Notes: generated from the letters alone by a model not told the origin. 64,000 nt of DNA from Pirellulales bacterium (GCA_016931995.1 JAFGDS010000011.1:1-64000); one strand, 5' to 3'; numbered from the stretch's first letter, positions 33,792 through 43,887 are shown. Translations and numbers: made by a program.

Positions 33792-36016
33792 GGGCCGCCT
33801 CCCGGCCCGCCGGCGGCCGATCGAACCCGCGGATGGTACGAGCAGGAATACGCCAGAATCTGCTCGCCCACCAGAATCGCGATCAACAGATAGAGCATCG
33901 CGTCGCCCAGGTTGTACCCGCCGGGCTCGCGGTCTTCGCCCTGGAACCCGGACGCCTGGCGATAGTCGTACCGCACGCCCTCCAGCCGCGTGGCCAGGCC
34001 CCGCCCGTCCACGCGCGCCAGGTCGCCCTCGTTCGGATCCACGTTCACGGCGTATGTCCGGCGCTCGTTCTGGCCGTCGGTGGTAGTCAGATGGATTTCG
34101 TGGAAACCGGCCTGGTCCACGTCGGGCAGGACGACTTGGAGCTTGCCGTCCGGACCGGCCACGGCGTCGCCGGCGGGCACGGGCGCCACGTCGCCCCGCG
34201 GCGGGGCCACGCGGACCGCCGGCTGATACCGCGCGGCGTCCAGCGCCAACACCAGCGGCGAGCCGACCACGCGATCTTCCTCTACCGCCGGCCGTCGAGC
34301 GAGATGCGACTGTAGCTCCTGAATCGCCACGACGAAGCTGGGATTATCCCGGGCCCAGTTGTTCCACACCGGCGCGGCCGTCGTCGTGAACGCGATCACG
34401 CGGCCCTGGCCCACGTTCCGCTCCACGGCCAGCGGCGCCCCGTTACGCAGCCGCCCAATCACCCGCGTGGCCGAGCCGGGCGAGGGCCGCCAGTCGTTCG
34501 GCACGGCGAAGTATTGATCGACGTTCACCATGGAAAGAAAGCTGTTCTGCTCGCCGGCGAACACGCGAAATACGGCATGGTCGCCCACGTCCAGGTCGGG
34601 CACTTTCTCGACGCGATCGACCAGCAACTCGGCCGGACCGGTGACCGGCATGGGCAGAATGCCTTGGCCCTGGCGGTACCACTGCGCGTTGAGCACGCCG
34701 GCGCGGCACAGCGGTCCCAGGAAGATGGCCAGCCCGCCGCCGTCGGAGACGTATTGCGCAATCGCCTCGAGGGCCGACTCGTCGAGCCGTTCGACGTTGG
34801 TCAGATAGATGACCGCGTAGCCCTCGAGCGGATTGAGGCTCAAAAACCGCGGGGTCTCGATCCGCGCGCGGATGCCCGTCTGGGCCGGGGCGCCGGGCGC
34901 GAGAGCCGCGCTCAGATAGCGGGCGTCGGCGGCCTCCGGCGATCCGTCGATCAAGAGCACCGGCACGTCCGCCGGCAGATCGAGCGCGTGGTAGCGGGCG
35001 TTGTCGGCCGCGACCGCGTCGCTGGGCAGGCGCGCCGTGACGCGATGCGCGCCGGCCTCGGCAAACCGCACGGCGAAACGCTCCTTGGCCGTCCCGCGCG
35101 AAGGCACGCTTTCGATCTTCACGGCCGGACGGGCGTGACCGTCTTCCTCCAACACGACGGCCACCGCGCGGGCGGGCCCGTCGCCGTGGTTGGCCACGGT
35201 CACTTCCATCCGCATCGGCACGCCCGCCGCCCGCGTCCCCGCCACGGGCACGAGGTCCACGATGCCCAGGTTTGGCCTCGCGGCATCCACGCAGTCGATC
35301 AATTGCAGGCTCGCGCCTTGGGCCGCCAGCGCGGCGAGTTGCGCGCGAATCGCCTCGGGCCGGTCCCACTGGCGGGCGCGGAAGTCGGAGAGAACGTACA
35401 CCGTCCGGCTTTCGTCCTCCGACGGATCGACCAGTTGCTCGATGGTCGCCAGCGCGCGGCCCGGCTCGGCCGCCGTTTCCGAGGGCCCGATCTTCGCCAA
35501 CGCGTCGGCCAGACGCCGAGGAAACTCGCTATCGACGTTGGTATCGAGCATGTCCGGCAACGTGCCGCGGCCATCCGCCCCCGCGCGAGAGAATCGGAGG
35601 ATCGTGACCATTTGCGGCTCGATCCGCGCGGCGGCCGTGGCGCCGATCCGCTCGACAACCCGCCGGGCCTCGTCCCACGCGCTCGTGTCGGCCCAACGGT
35701 CCGTCATCGAGTAGCTGTCGTCCAGCAAGATGATGTGATGGGTCTTGGTTCCACCCAGCAGGGCGCCCAGCTCGTTGCGCGCCAGGGGCTGCGCCACGGC
35801 GAGCACCGCGGCAACGACGGCCGCCATCCGCAGAAGTAGGAGCAAGAGCTGCTTGAGCAGGATCCACGTCCGGTTCTTCTTCTGGCTGGCCAGCAGGAAC
35901 TCCATCGCCGCCCAGGCCACCCGCCGGTGCCGCAGCAGGTTGATCAGGTGGATCAACACCGGCACGCCCGCCAGCGCCAATCCCCACAACAGCGGCCAAT
36001 GAAGGAAGGTGAACAT
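33788..36016 (-). CDS. BatA-type membrane protein with von Willebrand domain
   Basis: A 742-residue protein. The N terminus (HWPLLWGLALAGVPVLIHLINLLRHRRVAWAAMEFL) is the BatA aerotolerance N-terminal domain, with a second helix at about 58-76. A von Willebrand A domain has D99, S101 and S103 in DDSYS. A long beta-rich region and an amidotransferase-like domain (VLLIDGSPEAADARYL, GGGLAIFLGP) follow, then a C-terminal helix (AMLYLLIAILVGEQILAY). It is expected to work with the DUF58 protein and MoxR encoded upstream. Its stop overlaps the GTG of the next gene. The 110-nt gap upstream contains repeats. Confidence 0.87.
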   Translation of the reverse strand: MFTFLHWPLLWGLALAGVPVLIHLINLLRHRRVAWAAMEFLLASQKKNRTWILLKQLLLLLLRMAAVVAAVLAVAQPLARNELGALLGGTKTHHIILLDDSYSMTDRWADTSAWDEARRVVERIGATAAARIEPQMVTILRFSRAGADGRGTLPDMLDTNVDSEFPRRLADALAKIGPSETAAEPGRALATIEQLVDPSEDESRTVYVLSDFRARQWDRPEAIRAQLAALAAQGASLQLIDCVDAARPNLGIVDLVPVAGTRAAGVPMRMEVTVANHGDGPARAVAVVLEEDGHARPAVKIESVPSRGTAKERFAVRFAEAGAHRVTARLPSDAVAADNARYHALDLPADVPVLLIDGSPEAADARYLSAALAPGAPAQTGIRARIETPRFLSLNPLEGYAVIYLTNVERLDESALEAIAQYVSDGGGLAIFLGPLCRAGVLNAQWYRQGQGILPMPVTGPAELLVDRVEKVPDLDVGDHAVFRVFAGEQNSFLSMVNVDQYFAVPNDWRPSPGSATRVIGRLRNGAPLAVERNVGQGRVIAFTTTAAPVWNNWARDNPSFVVAIQELQSHLARRPAVEEDRVVGSPLVLALDAARYQPAVRVAPPRGDVAPVPAGDAVAGPDGKLQVVLPDVDQAGFHEIHLTTTDGQNERRTYAVNVDPNEGDLARVDGRGLATRLEGVRYDYRQASGFQGEDREPGGYNLGDAMLYLLIAILVGEQILAYSCSYHPRVRSAAGGPGGGP

Positions 36017-36027
36017 GAGGCGAGGGG

Positions 36028-36118
36028 CGGGGGGCGAGGGATTGGGGATTCGGGGATTGGATTCCAGAATGCGCGATATTTGACTTCCGACTTCGCCAGC
36101 CGCTTGCGGCTTCGCAAA
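36028..36118. repeat. GGGGATTCGGGGATTGG run and GCCGCTTGCGGCTTCGC element
   Basis: 36028-36065 is a GGGATTGGGGATTCGGGGA run, the reverse complement of the run at 9508-9545. 36097-36118 is AGCCGCTTGCGGCTTCGC, shared with 9441 and 22611. They fill the gap between the DUF58 and BatA-like genes. Confidence 0.75.
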
Positions 36119-36126
36119 AACAGGAC

Positions 36127-37029
36127 TCAACTCCGCCGTCGGGCCCCCAGCCGCCGGGTCAGGAACGTGGCCAGCGCCGCGCCCAGCGACTGGCTGGTGC
36201 GCACCAGGGCGTAGTCCACGCGATGGCCCGCGCAACCGAGTCGGATCTCTTCCAGATACGCGCCGAGCGCCGCGAGGTAACCCTCGCGCAGCGCCCGGGG
36301 ATTGCAGTTCAACAAATCGTCGGTTTCGAGCCCCTCGAAACGCATGGGGCCGCTGAAGGGAAAATCCAGTTCGTCGTCGTCCATTACGTGGAACAACAGC
36401 ACGTCGTGCCCGCGGGACCGCAGCAGCCGGAGCCCCTCGAAAAGTCCTTCGCGGCCGACCAAGAGATCGGACACGAGGACCATCATGCCGCGCCGGGGAA
36501 AGGTCTCGGCCGCGCGGCGGAGGACGCCTTCCAGGTCGGTCTTGTTCGCCGGACGGCTCACGTCGAGCGTCTGGATGACACTGTCGAGATGATTGCGTCG
36601 CGTCCGCATGGGCGTGCTGGCCCGCACGGCGGCGTCGAACGCGAGGCACCCGACCGCGTCCTGCTGCCGCAGCAAGAGATAGGCCAGCGACACGGCCAGC
36701 GTGGCCGCGTAGCCGTACTTGTCCAAGGGCCCCGAGCCGTACCTCATGCTGGCCGACGCGTCCACCAGGATCGCGCAGCGCAGGTTCGTGTCCTCCTCGA
36801 ATTGCTTCACGTAAAACCGGTCCTGCCGGGCCCAGACCTTCCAGTCGACGTGCCGGGGGTCGTCGCCCCAAGTGTACTCGCGATGTTGGAGGAATTCGAC
36901 GGATTGGCCGAAGCACGGGCTGCGGTGCATGCCCGCCAAAAAACCCTCCACGACGTGCCGCGCGCGGAGATCGAGCCGGGCAATCCGGCTGATCGTCGCG
37001 GGGTCGAGCAAGTGGTTCGTCGTGGACAT
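36127..37029 (-). CDS. DUF58 protein with von Willebrand-like domain
   Basis: A 300-residue cytoplasmic protein. The DUF58 signature is REYTWGDDPRHVDWKVWAR at residues 50-68. The following von Willebrand-like domain has a complete metal motif, D90-A-S92-A-S94 (LVDASASM). Proteins of this type sit next to MoxR ATPases and are thought to be targets or adaptors for metal-dependent maturation or envelope assembly. The MoxR gene ends 6 nt upstream of this start, so the two form a tight pair. The C terminus is positively charged (LTRRLGARRRS). Confidence 0.92.
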   Translation of the reverse strand: MSTTNHLLDPATISRIARLDLRARHVVEGFLAGMHRSPCFGQSVEFLQHREYTWGDDPRHVDWKVWARQDRFYVKQFEEDTNLRCAILVDASASMRYGSGPLDKYGYAATLAVSLAYLLLRQQDAVGCLAFDAAVRASTPMRTRRNHLDSVIQTLDVSRPANKTDLEGVLRRAAETFPRRGMMVLVSDLLVGREGLFEGLRLLRSRGHDVLLFHVMDDDELDFPFSGPMRFEGLETDDLLNCNPRALREGYLAALGAYLEEIRLGCAGHRVDYALVRTSQSLGAALATFLTRRLGARRRS

Positions 37030-37035
37030 GGTGCC

Positions 37036-38091
37036 TTACGCGGCAAATATCTTTTGGAACCGAGGATCCGAGGTCAGTTCGTCTTCCTTGGTCGGGGTCA
37101 TGGACAGGACGCGGTCGATCACGTCGTCCGGCGTGACGCCTTCGCTCTGGGCGGTGAAGCTCAGAACGATCCGGTGGCGCAGCACGGGCTTGGCCAGGGC
37201 CCGCACGTCGTCGCAGGCGACGTGCGTGCGTCCGGCGAGAATCGCCCGGGCCTTCGCCCCGAGGATGAGGAACTGCACCGCCCGCGGGCCCGCGCCCCAG
37301 GCGATTTGCTCGCGCATCTCCGGCGGGACGCCCGGCTCACCCGCCCGCGTGAGCCGCACCAACGCCAGCGCGTAGCGGATGGCGTGGTCGCCGACGGGCA
37401 CCTCGCGCACCAGCCGCTGGAGGTCCAAAATCTCGGCGGCCGTGAGCACCGGCTCGACGTGGCCGGCCTCGGTCGAGGTGGTTCGCCGCGCGACCTCGAA
37501 TTCCTCCTGGAAATTCGGATACGTGACGAACACCTTGAACATGAAGCGGTCCTGCTGGGCCTCCGGCAGGGGATAGGTGCCTTCCTGCTCGATCGGGTTC
37601 TGCGTGGCCAGGACGAAGAATGGGTCGGCCAGCCGATGGCGGACGCGGCCCACGGTCACCTGGCGCTCCTGCATGGCCTCCAGCAGCGCGGCCTGCGTCT
37701 TCGGCGGCGTGCGGTTCACCTCGTCGGCGAGGATGCAGTTGGCGAAGAGCGGCCCTTCGAGAAACCGGAACTCGCGGCTGCCGGTCGTGCGGTTTTCCTC
37801 GATGATTTCCGTGCCGGTGATGTCGGCCGGCATGAGGTCGGGCGTGAACTGGATGCGGCTGAAGGAGAGATTGAGCGTCCGGCTCAGCGTGCTGATCATC
37901 AGCGTTTTGGCCAAACCCGGCACGCCCTCCAGCAGGCAATGCCCTCGGCTGAAAAGCGAGATCAACAGCTCCTCGATCACGCCGTGCTGGCCGACGATCA
38001 CGCGGCCGAGCTGATCGAGAATCTTCCGCTTCGCCGCGCCGAGCTTGTCGATGGCCGCGGAGGCTTCGGGACCCAGGACGGGGTCGGTCAT
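37036..38091 (-). CDS. MoxR-family AAA+ ATPase
   Basis: A 351-residue ATPase. Walker A is GVPGLAKT at residues 56-63; Walker B is CILADEVNR with D123 and E124; [15 protein letters not shown] carries the sensor/arginine-finger region of MoxR proteins. MoxR ATPases act as chaperones for assembly of von Willebrand or metal-dependent complexes. ATG 38091 is chosen: GAGG precedes it by 8-11 nt, while the alternative upstream start is TTG. DUF58 follows 6 nt downstream, then two von Willebrand membrane proteins, the usual partners. The prenyltransferase-fold gene precedes it by 25 nt. Confidence 0.95.
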   Translation of the reverse strand: MTDPVLGPEASAAIDKLGAAKRKILDQLGRVIVGQHGVIEELLISLFSRGHCLLEGVPGLAKTLMISTLSRTLNLSFSRIQFTPDLMPADITGTEIIEENRTTGSREFRFLEGPLFANCILADEVNRTPPKTQAALLEAMQERQVTVGRVRHRLADPFFVLATQNPIEQEGTYPLPEAQQDRFMFKVFVTYPNFQEEFEVARRTTSTEAGHVEPVLTAAEILDLQRLVREVPVGDHAIRYALALVRLTRAGEPGVPPEMREQIAWGAGPRAVQFLILGAKARAILAGRTHVACDDVRALAKPVLRHRIVLSFTAQSEGVTPDDVIDRVLSMTPTKEDELTSDPRFQKIFAA

Positions 38092-38116
38092 GGCAGTTGT
38101 CCTCAAGGAACGTGGG

Positions 38117-39292
38117 TTAGCGCTGGTAGATGGGCAGGACGCCCTTGTCCAATTGCAGGATGGTCAGGTTAATGGCCGTGAGGTAGACAGGGCCGATGGT
38201 GCCTTGGGTCCAGGCGCCGTTGGCGCCGGCCTCGGCGAGGATCTTGGCGCTGATGCGGTCGCGATAATCCTCCCACTCGCGGCCGCCCTCGCGATAGAGC
38301 GCCTGGGCATAATAGAGATGCGTGTAGTGCCAGTGGCCAAAGCCGCTGCCGTTGACGTCGTCGAGCTTGTTGCGGCGGCAATAATCCAGCAGTTTGGGCA
38401 CGTACTGGTCGTCGTACTGACCGGCGTTGAACAAGCACACCACCGCCGCCGCGGTGATGGCGGGCCGGCCGCTGCCGCGGCTCTTCGAGCTGTAGTACAC
38501 GCCGCCGTCGGGACCCGTGCAGTCGCGGATGTACTTGACGGCCTTGTCGATCGTTTCGCTGGGCACGGCGATGCCCGCGTTGCGGCACCCGCGCAGCCCC
38601 TGCACCTGCGTGATCGTGGTCGAGCCTTCGTCGAAATCGTTGCCGTCCTTCGCGCTGACGTATCCCCAACCTCCGGCCGAGGTCTGGGCTTGGCCGGTGA
38701 AGACGACCGCGCGGCTGAGCACGTCCACAAGCCGCTCGCGCCGCTCGACGTCTTCCTCCTCGCCGAGCACCTGGGAGAGGAAGAGCATGGAGAAGCCGTG
38801 GCCGTAGGTGTAGCGGTCGTCGCGGCTGGCCGGTTCGCCAATCAACCCATTGGCCCGGCTGCGGCTCGTGAGATAATCGACCGCGCGGCGGATGGTGAGG
38901 GCATATTTGCCTTGCGTTGTGGTCGAACCCTCGGCCAAAAAAGCCACGCCGGCCAGCGCGGTCATCGCCGTGGGATAGCGTCCGTCCTGCGCCGTCCAGT
39001 GGCCGACGCGCGACTGCTGCCCGGCGAGCCATTCCAGCCCGCGATCGACGGCCCGCTCAACCTTCGGGTCGCGCGGCGCCGCCTCGGCCGGTCCGACCAG
39101 ACAGGTCGCCAGCACGAGAGCGGCGAGGCAGGTCGAAGAATGTAGCACCGCCGCCCTCGGCGGTGATGAGTTGGCCACTACCAACGGCATTGTCGCCGAC
39201 CCAGCCGAGGGCGGCTGGGCCACACTCCCCTCGCCCGCTTGCGGGAGAGGAGCCGGGGGTGAGGGGTTTTGGCTCTCAAGAAACGCATCCAT
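38117..39292 (-). CDS. Secreted prenyltransferase/squalene-cyclase-fold repeat protein
   Basis: A 391-residue protein whose body is an alpha/alpha-barrel of repeated helices as in prenyltransferases and squalene cyclases ([45 protein letters not shown]). No cyclase DxDD motif is seen, so a structural or binding role is likely, as for many planctomycete members. After MDAFLES the frame passes through repeat DNA ([19 protein letters not shown]) before reaching the hydrophobic leader ([19 protein letters not shown]). The ATG lies 5 nt after the stop of the large PQQ gene. MoxR follows 25 nt after its stop. Confidence 0.82.
   Translation of the reverse strand: MDAFLESQNPSPPAPLPQAGEGSVAQPPSAGSATMPLVVANSSPPRAAVLHSSTCLAALVLATCLVGPAEAAPRDPKVERAVDRGLEWLAGQQSRVGHWTAQDGRYPTAMTALAGVAFLAEGSTTTQGKYALTIRRAVDYLTSRSRANGLIGEPASRDDRYTYGHGFSMLFLSQVLGEEEDVERRERLVDVLSRAVVFTGQAQTSAGGWGYVSAKDGNDFDEGSTTITQVQGLRGCRNAGIAVPSETIDKAVKYIRDCTGPDGGVYYSSKSRGSGRPAITAAAVVCLFNAGQYDDQYVPKLLDYCRRNKLDDVNGSGFGHWHYTHLYYAQALYREGGREWEDYRDRISAKILAEAGANGAWTQGTIGPVYLTAINLTILQLDKGVLPIYQR
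39142..39266. repeat. Composite repeat in the N-terminal coding region
   Basis: 39225-39266 is a CCCCTCGCCC...GGGGGTGAGGGG copy. 39142-39224 holds a CCAGCCGAGGGCGGCTGGGCC hairpin and GTAGCACCGCCGCCCTCGG, a family also present at 59640-59665. Both lie between the ATG at 39292 and the signal-peptide core and keep the frame open. Confidence 0.8.
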
Positions 39293-39297
39293 CCTTC

Positions 39298-42200
39298 TCA
39301 CTCCTCGTCCAGCGCCGCCGCGCGGAGGGCCTTCAAGAGGTGGCCGGTCGTCTTCGGCAGTTTGTCCAGGACCGACGGCCGCTTCTGCTCGGCGTCGTCC
39401 GGCTCTTCCTCCTCGGGCCCGAGCGGCTCGTCCGTGAAGGTCAGCGTCACCATCTCGCGCGGTAGCGCGACCGACACCGTCCGCGCGGCTGGATCGCCGA
39501 CAAGCTCGAACCGCGCGGTCTGCGTGGGGTATTGACGCGTGAGTATCCGTCGCCCGGTGCGTTTGTCGATCAAGAGCACCGACGTCGTCCATCGCGGCGG
39601 GCGCTGCTTGGCGTCGAGAACCCGCGAGGCGAAGGAGATCACCGGCAGCGAGGCTGGCTGGTTGAGCAGGATTTGCTGGTCCTCGATCTTGACGGGCTTG
39701 GGCCACAAGAGCTTGCCGTCGCGGCTCAGGGCGTAAACTTCGCCTTTGAGGATGGGTTTGCCCAGGACGCTCCGAAGAAGCGGTTGCGGCATCCGGTTGG
39801 GCGCGGTCGGCGATTGCCGCTGCGTGACCAGCGTGTATTGATCGCCCGAGGAAAACAGCACGATCCCCGTGAGCTGCGAGGACGACTCGGCTAGCTCGGT
39901 GTCGGTCAAAACGCGTCCGTCGTCCAATGCGATCAGGACGAAGCGGCCGGAGGGCTCGACCAGGCCGACCACCGTCTGGTCGGCCACGTCGAGCTTGGCG
40001 TTGGCACTGAAGGGGTAAGGGCCCCAGACGATGCGCTGCTGCCAGGGATCGATCATCTCGAGCACGCGGCGGTCGCCCTCGGGCCGCCAGACCAGCACGT
40101 TGCGGCCGAAGGTGGCGACGTGCTGGTCGGGCGGGGGAACGACGCGGCGCGCCGGAAGCTCCGCCCCGTCAACCGCCCGAAGAACGATCGCCTCGGTCGA
40201 TCCCCCCGGCGCGACGAAAAGGTATTCCTCGTCGCCGAAGACCGCGCCGTCGGCGGGCAATCGGCGGCGGCTCCACAACGTCCGACCGCCGAGCGGATCG
40301 AGGGTGACGCAGCCGCGGAACGGCTGGTAGCAGAGTCCTTGCGCCGACAACGCGCAGGGCGACCCCGCCCCCGCCGCGCCCCGAATGCCCCCGAGGAAGA
40401 CCTGTGGTCCCAATCCGCCCATCAATAGGATGGACTCCTCCTCGTCGACGTTCATCTGTTCCCGCAGGGTGCGGTTCCAGAGGACGCGTCGGGATGGATC
40501 GGCCAGCGCGTCGATCGCCATGCACCGCGAACCCAGCCAAAGGAGCACGAGATGACCGCGTACCATCAGCCGGGTGGTGGTGGGATTGAAGGCAAGGTAC
40601 TGCCCGTTGTCCTCGGCGATGTTGACCGTCCACTGCTCGCGTCCCACGCCGTCGCGGACGATCATCTTTCGGCGCACGGTGTCCACCATGGCCTCGGTCT
40701 GGAGGAAGAAGGGCTCGCGGCTTCCCTCGAAGGCGATGGGGAAGAGACTGTAGTTTTCGCGCGAGTTTTCCGGCGAGCTGGACGCCACGCGAACTTGGCC
40801 CACCGGCCAGAGCCGCGCGCCCGCGAGCGACCGCCCGACCGGGTCGTCGGCCGCGAGGGCCTCGACGATCCGCCGGCCCGTCTTCCCGTCGCGGCAAACC
40901 ACGTCCGGCCAGCGTTCGGCCAGAAGCCGGTAGCAAACCGCCGCGTCGTCGGGCCGGTCGGCCTGGCGGAGCATCTCGGCCATCCAACAATACGCGCCGG
41001 CCGCCGTCCGCGGCTCGTCGCTGGTTAGCTCGCGCCACAGGCATTGCTCGGCCTCGAGAAACCGCTTCTGCCCGACGTACCGGTCGAACAGCGCCGCGCG
41101 CGCGTCCGCGCCAATTGGCTGGGATGCAAAACAACCCGCTATCCACTCCAACGTCGCCGGATCGTTCGCCGCGGCGGCCAAGGCCGACCGGCCCAGGCGA
41201 TCCACCTCCGCGCGGACGTCGTCGGTCGCGTTGTTGCGCAAATTCTCCAGCCGAACTTCAAGCCATCGATCGAGCCGGACCGCGTAATGGGGAGTCACCG
41301 GCACGAGGCCGACGCCCTCGGGACCGTTTTGGACGAGTCGCCGGTAGAATTCGGAGGCGGGCCGCCACTGTTGCCGCGACTCGAGTCCGTCGATCATCCG
41401 GCGGTACAGATCAACCCGCTGGTCGGGCGTCTCGGCAAGCGTTTCGAGTTCGCCGACCACGGCGCGATACGCGTCAAATTCGTCGCGCAGGCCGTCCAAC
41501 AGGGCGTCGCGAAGCCGATGGCGCGCCCGCGCGGAGTCGTCCAGCGCCAGCGACCGCCGCAGGGCCGCCACGGCGCCCGCGCGGTCGCCGGCGTCCAAAA
41601 GCAGCTCTCCCCGCCACGCCAGGGCCTTCGCGTCGTCGGGCGACTGGGCAAGCGTCCGATCGACCGATTGCTTGAGAACGTCGCTCTGGTGGAAGGCGTC
41701 CAGCCTCGAGAGGCCTTGCGAAAGGATCTTGCCGCGGTGCGCGATCAGGTTGCCCGGCACGGCGCCGTCCCTCGCGGCGACCGAGCGCGCGATCCGCCCT
41801 TGAGCCAGGTCGATCGCCAGCACCGCGCCGGCGGTGGTCGGGAGGTAGTAGTATTCGCCGGAGGCGAAGCCCTGTCCGCTGGGTAGGCTTTCATCGGGCA
41901 GCTCGATCGCGCGGCCGTCCCAGGCTGGCTCGCCGTCGGCCAGGTTCACCGCCCGCACCTGACGCGCGCCCACCAGGACCACTTTGCCCGAGCGGACGCA
42001 CGCGACGTAGAGATCGTTGCTCGGCGCAATCTGCCACAATGGCTTGCCGTCCATCAGGTTCAGGCAAAAAAGCCATTGCGAATCGGAGGGCGAGGCCAAC
42101 ACGCGGCCTTCCGTCACGATCAGGCTGTCGTCGGTCCACGCCAGCATCGTGGTGACGCGGGGCACGGGCATCCCGAAGACCGCCGCCGAGTACCGAGGCG

Positions 42201-43887
42201 TCTGCCGGGCGTATTGGAAACCCCAAAGGAGCGAACGCGTGGCCGGCTCGACGGCGACGATCGCGCCGTTGACCGTCGGGCACACGAGGATCCCGTCGGC
42301 GTACGAGGGCGTCGCCGCCGCGGTCCGGCGGCCCATGTCTTGACCAATCGCCCGGTCCACCAGCGCGATCTGTTGCGACCAGAGCACTCGGCCCGACGCC
42401 GGCTCGATGGCCAGCAGGCGGACCTCGCCTCGCGTCTCCGCGAGTTGATAAAGGCGATCCGAAAGCGGCAGCGGCGGCCCCAAAAAGAACGACCCCGCCT
42501 CGGCCAGACCATCGCCGGCCGGCGAGCCGCCCAACTCCCACGTCAGCTTGCCGGTTCGGATGTCGTACGCGGCCAGACGGTTGCACGGCTGGGGCCACGC
42601 CCCGTCGATTCCTGGTCGAATACCCCGCAGGAGAACCGCGGCGTGGTACGGCGCCACGGCGAATCCCAGGTCCTCGACGCTGAAGACCCGCTGGCCGTCG
42701 CTGGCAAGCGAGCCGAAGATGGCGTCGCGCCACGACCGCTGGGCGAGAACGCTGGCCCACTGCGCCGGCTGTTGGTAGACCCGCGGATCGCTTTCGGTCG
42801 AGGGATCGAGCGGATCGTCGACGGGCACTTCCCAAAGTCGTTTACCCGTCTGGAAATCGACCGCCACGAGCGTTGTCAACGACCGCGAAAGGACCACGTC
42901 GTCCACGGCCAAGGGGAAGAACTCCGGCAGTGCGGGCGCTCCGCGTTCGGCGTAGTGACTCGCTTGGCCCTCCAGCGCGCCCTCGGCGAGCGGGTGGTCG
43001 GTCGCCGGCACGCGCCAAAGGAGGCTCAAAAGCGGCGCGCCGGCGTCAACCGAGGCATTTCGGGCGGGATTGCCTCGCCGCATCGTCCAGCGGTCCGGTT
43101 CGCCCTGCTCGCGCGGTCCGCCGCCCATCGCGGCCAGCAGCGCCGCCAGCGGCTCGTCCTCCGTGCCGGACAATCGCACCTGCTTCCCGCCGATCCAGAC
43201 CGTGGTTCCCTTCAGGTCTTCCAGCGCGTCCTGGGCCTTCTGGCGCATTCCGGCGCGGGCCCAGCACGCGGCCAGCGCCAGCGAGAGCGTCGGCTCGAAG
43301 GCCCTGGCTCCGCGGCGGTCGGCGCGGAGCCGCGCCAACGTCAGCGCCGCCGCCAGCGGCTGGTCGCGGTCGAGGTGGTGCAGCCCCAGCAGAAACGTCG
43401 CCTCATGGCCCGCCTCGGTGTGGAAGAACCGGCGGGACACGTCGGCCAATTGGTCCGCGTCGCCCTCGTCGGTGGCGGCGGCCAACATCTGTTTCGCCCG
43501 GGCGCCAAATTGAAGCTCGTAGAGCCGGCGGCCTTCCTCGGGCATCTCGCCCAGCAGGCGTTGGGCTTCGCCCTTGAGGCTGCGGTGAACCGGCCGTTTC
43601 GGATCCGGCTGGTAGAAGTAGTCTTCGGGTCCTTCCAGAATCGTGCCCAACAGACGCACCGCTTCGCCGAAGCGTTTCTCTTCGAGCAACGTCTGGGCAT
43701 GGTGAAGGTGTTGGAGGATCGTGCGGTCGGCTTGGGCAAAGACCGGGTTGTCCGCCTCGGCGTCCGCTTGTTCCTCCGGCTTCGAGAGCCGAAGCGCCTG
43801 CCCCGGCGCGGTCGACGCTGCCGCCGCCAACGCCACGAACACGGCAAGCCGCATCGCGTGGCGGACCATGCTGCCGGGACAAACCAT
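39298..43887 (-). CDS. Very large secreted PQQ-propeller/TPR protein
   Basis: A 1529-residue exported protein with a signal peptide (MRLAVFVALAAAASTAPG from about residue 12). Residues about 45-240 are helical TPR-like pairs (LHHAQTLLEEKRFGEAVRLLG). Two propeller parts contain PQQ-type blades (LVAVDFQTGKRLWEVPV, LAAYDIRTGKLTWELGG, and later VTLDPLGGRTLWSRRR), with another helical section at about 790-1010. BamB-like propellers scaffold protein complexes; no enzyme signature is visible. AAGGAG at 8-13 nt fixes the ATG at 43887. It is the first gene of the minus-strand MoxR series and is divergent from the HU-like gene. At 1529 residues it is unusually long for such proteins. Confidence 0.85.
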   Translation of the reverse strand: MVCPGSMVRHAMRLAVFVALAAAASTAPGQALRLSKPEEQADAEADNPVFAQADRTILQHLHHAQTLLEEKRFGEAVRLLGTILEGPEDYFYQPDPKRPVHRSLKGEAQRLLGEMPEEGRRLYELQFGARAKQMLAAATDEGDADQLADVSRRFFHTEAGHEATFLLGLHHLDRDQPLAAALTLARLRADRRGARAFEPTLSLALAACWARAGMRQKAQDALEDLKGTTVWIGGKQVRLSGTEDEPLAALLAAMGGGPREQGEPDRWTMRRGNPARNASVDAGAPLLSLLWRVPATDHPLAEGALEGQASHYAERGAPALPEFFPLAVDDVVLSRSLTTLVAVDFQTGKRLWEVPVDDPLDPSTESDPRVYQQPAQWASVLAQRSWRDAIFGSLASDGQRVFSVEDLGFAVAPYHAAVLLRGIRPGIDGAWPQPCNRLAAYDIRTGKLTWELGGSPAGDGLAEAGSFFLGPPLPLSDRLYQLAETRGEVRLLAIEPASGRVLWSQQIALVDRAIGQDMGRRTAAATPSYADGILVCPTVNGAIVAVEPATRSLLWGFQYARQTPRYSAAVFGMPVPRVTTMLAWTDDSLIVTEGRVLASPSDSQWLFCLNLMDGKPLWQIAPSNDLYVACVRSGKVVLVGARQVRAVNLADGEPAWDGRAIELPDESLPSGQGFASGEYYYLPTTAGAVLAIDLAQGRIARSVAARDGAVPGNLIAHRGKILSQGLSRLDAFHQSDVLKQSVDRTLAQSPDDAKALAWRGELLLDAGDRAGAVAALRRSLALDDSARARHRLRDALLDGLRDEFDAYRAVVGELETLAETPDQRVDLYRRMIDGLESRQQWRPASEFYRRLVQNGPEGVGLVPVTPHYAVRLDRWLEVRLENLRNNATDDVRAEVDRLGRSALAAAANDPATLEWIAGCFASQPIGADARAALFDRYVGQKRFLEAEQCLWRELTSDEPRTAAGAYCWMAEMLRQADRPDDAAVCYRLLAERWPDVVCRDGKTGRRIVEALAADDPVGRSLAGARLWPVGQVRVASSSPENSRENYSLFPIAFEGSREPFFLQTEAMVDTVRRKMIVRDGVGREQWTVNIAEDNGQYLAFNPTTTRLMVRGHLVLLWLGSRCMAIDALADPSRRVLWNRTLREQMNVDEEESILLMGGLGPQVFLGGIRGAAGAGSPCALSAQGLCYQPFRGCVTLDPLGGRTLWSRRRLPADGAVFGDEEYLFVAPGGSTEAIVLRAVDGAELPARRVVPPPDQHVATFGRNVLVWRPEGDRRVLEMIDPWQQRIVWGPYPFSANAKLDVADQTVVGLVEPSGRFVLIALDDGRVLTDTELAESSSQLTGIVLFSSGDQYTLVTQRQSPTAPNRMPQPLLRSVLGKPILKGEVYALSRDGKLLWPKPVKIEDQQILLNQPASLPVISFASRVLDAKQRPPRWTTSVLLIDKRTGRRILTRQYPTQTARFELVGDPAARTVSVALPREMVTLTFTDEPLGPEEEEPDDAEQKRPSVLDKLPKTTGHLLKALRAAALDEE

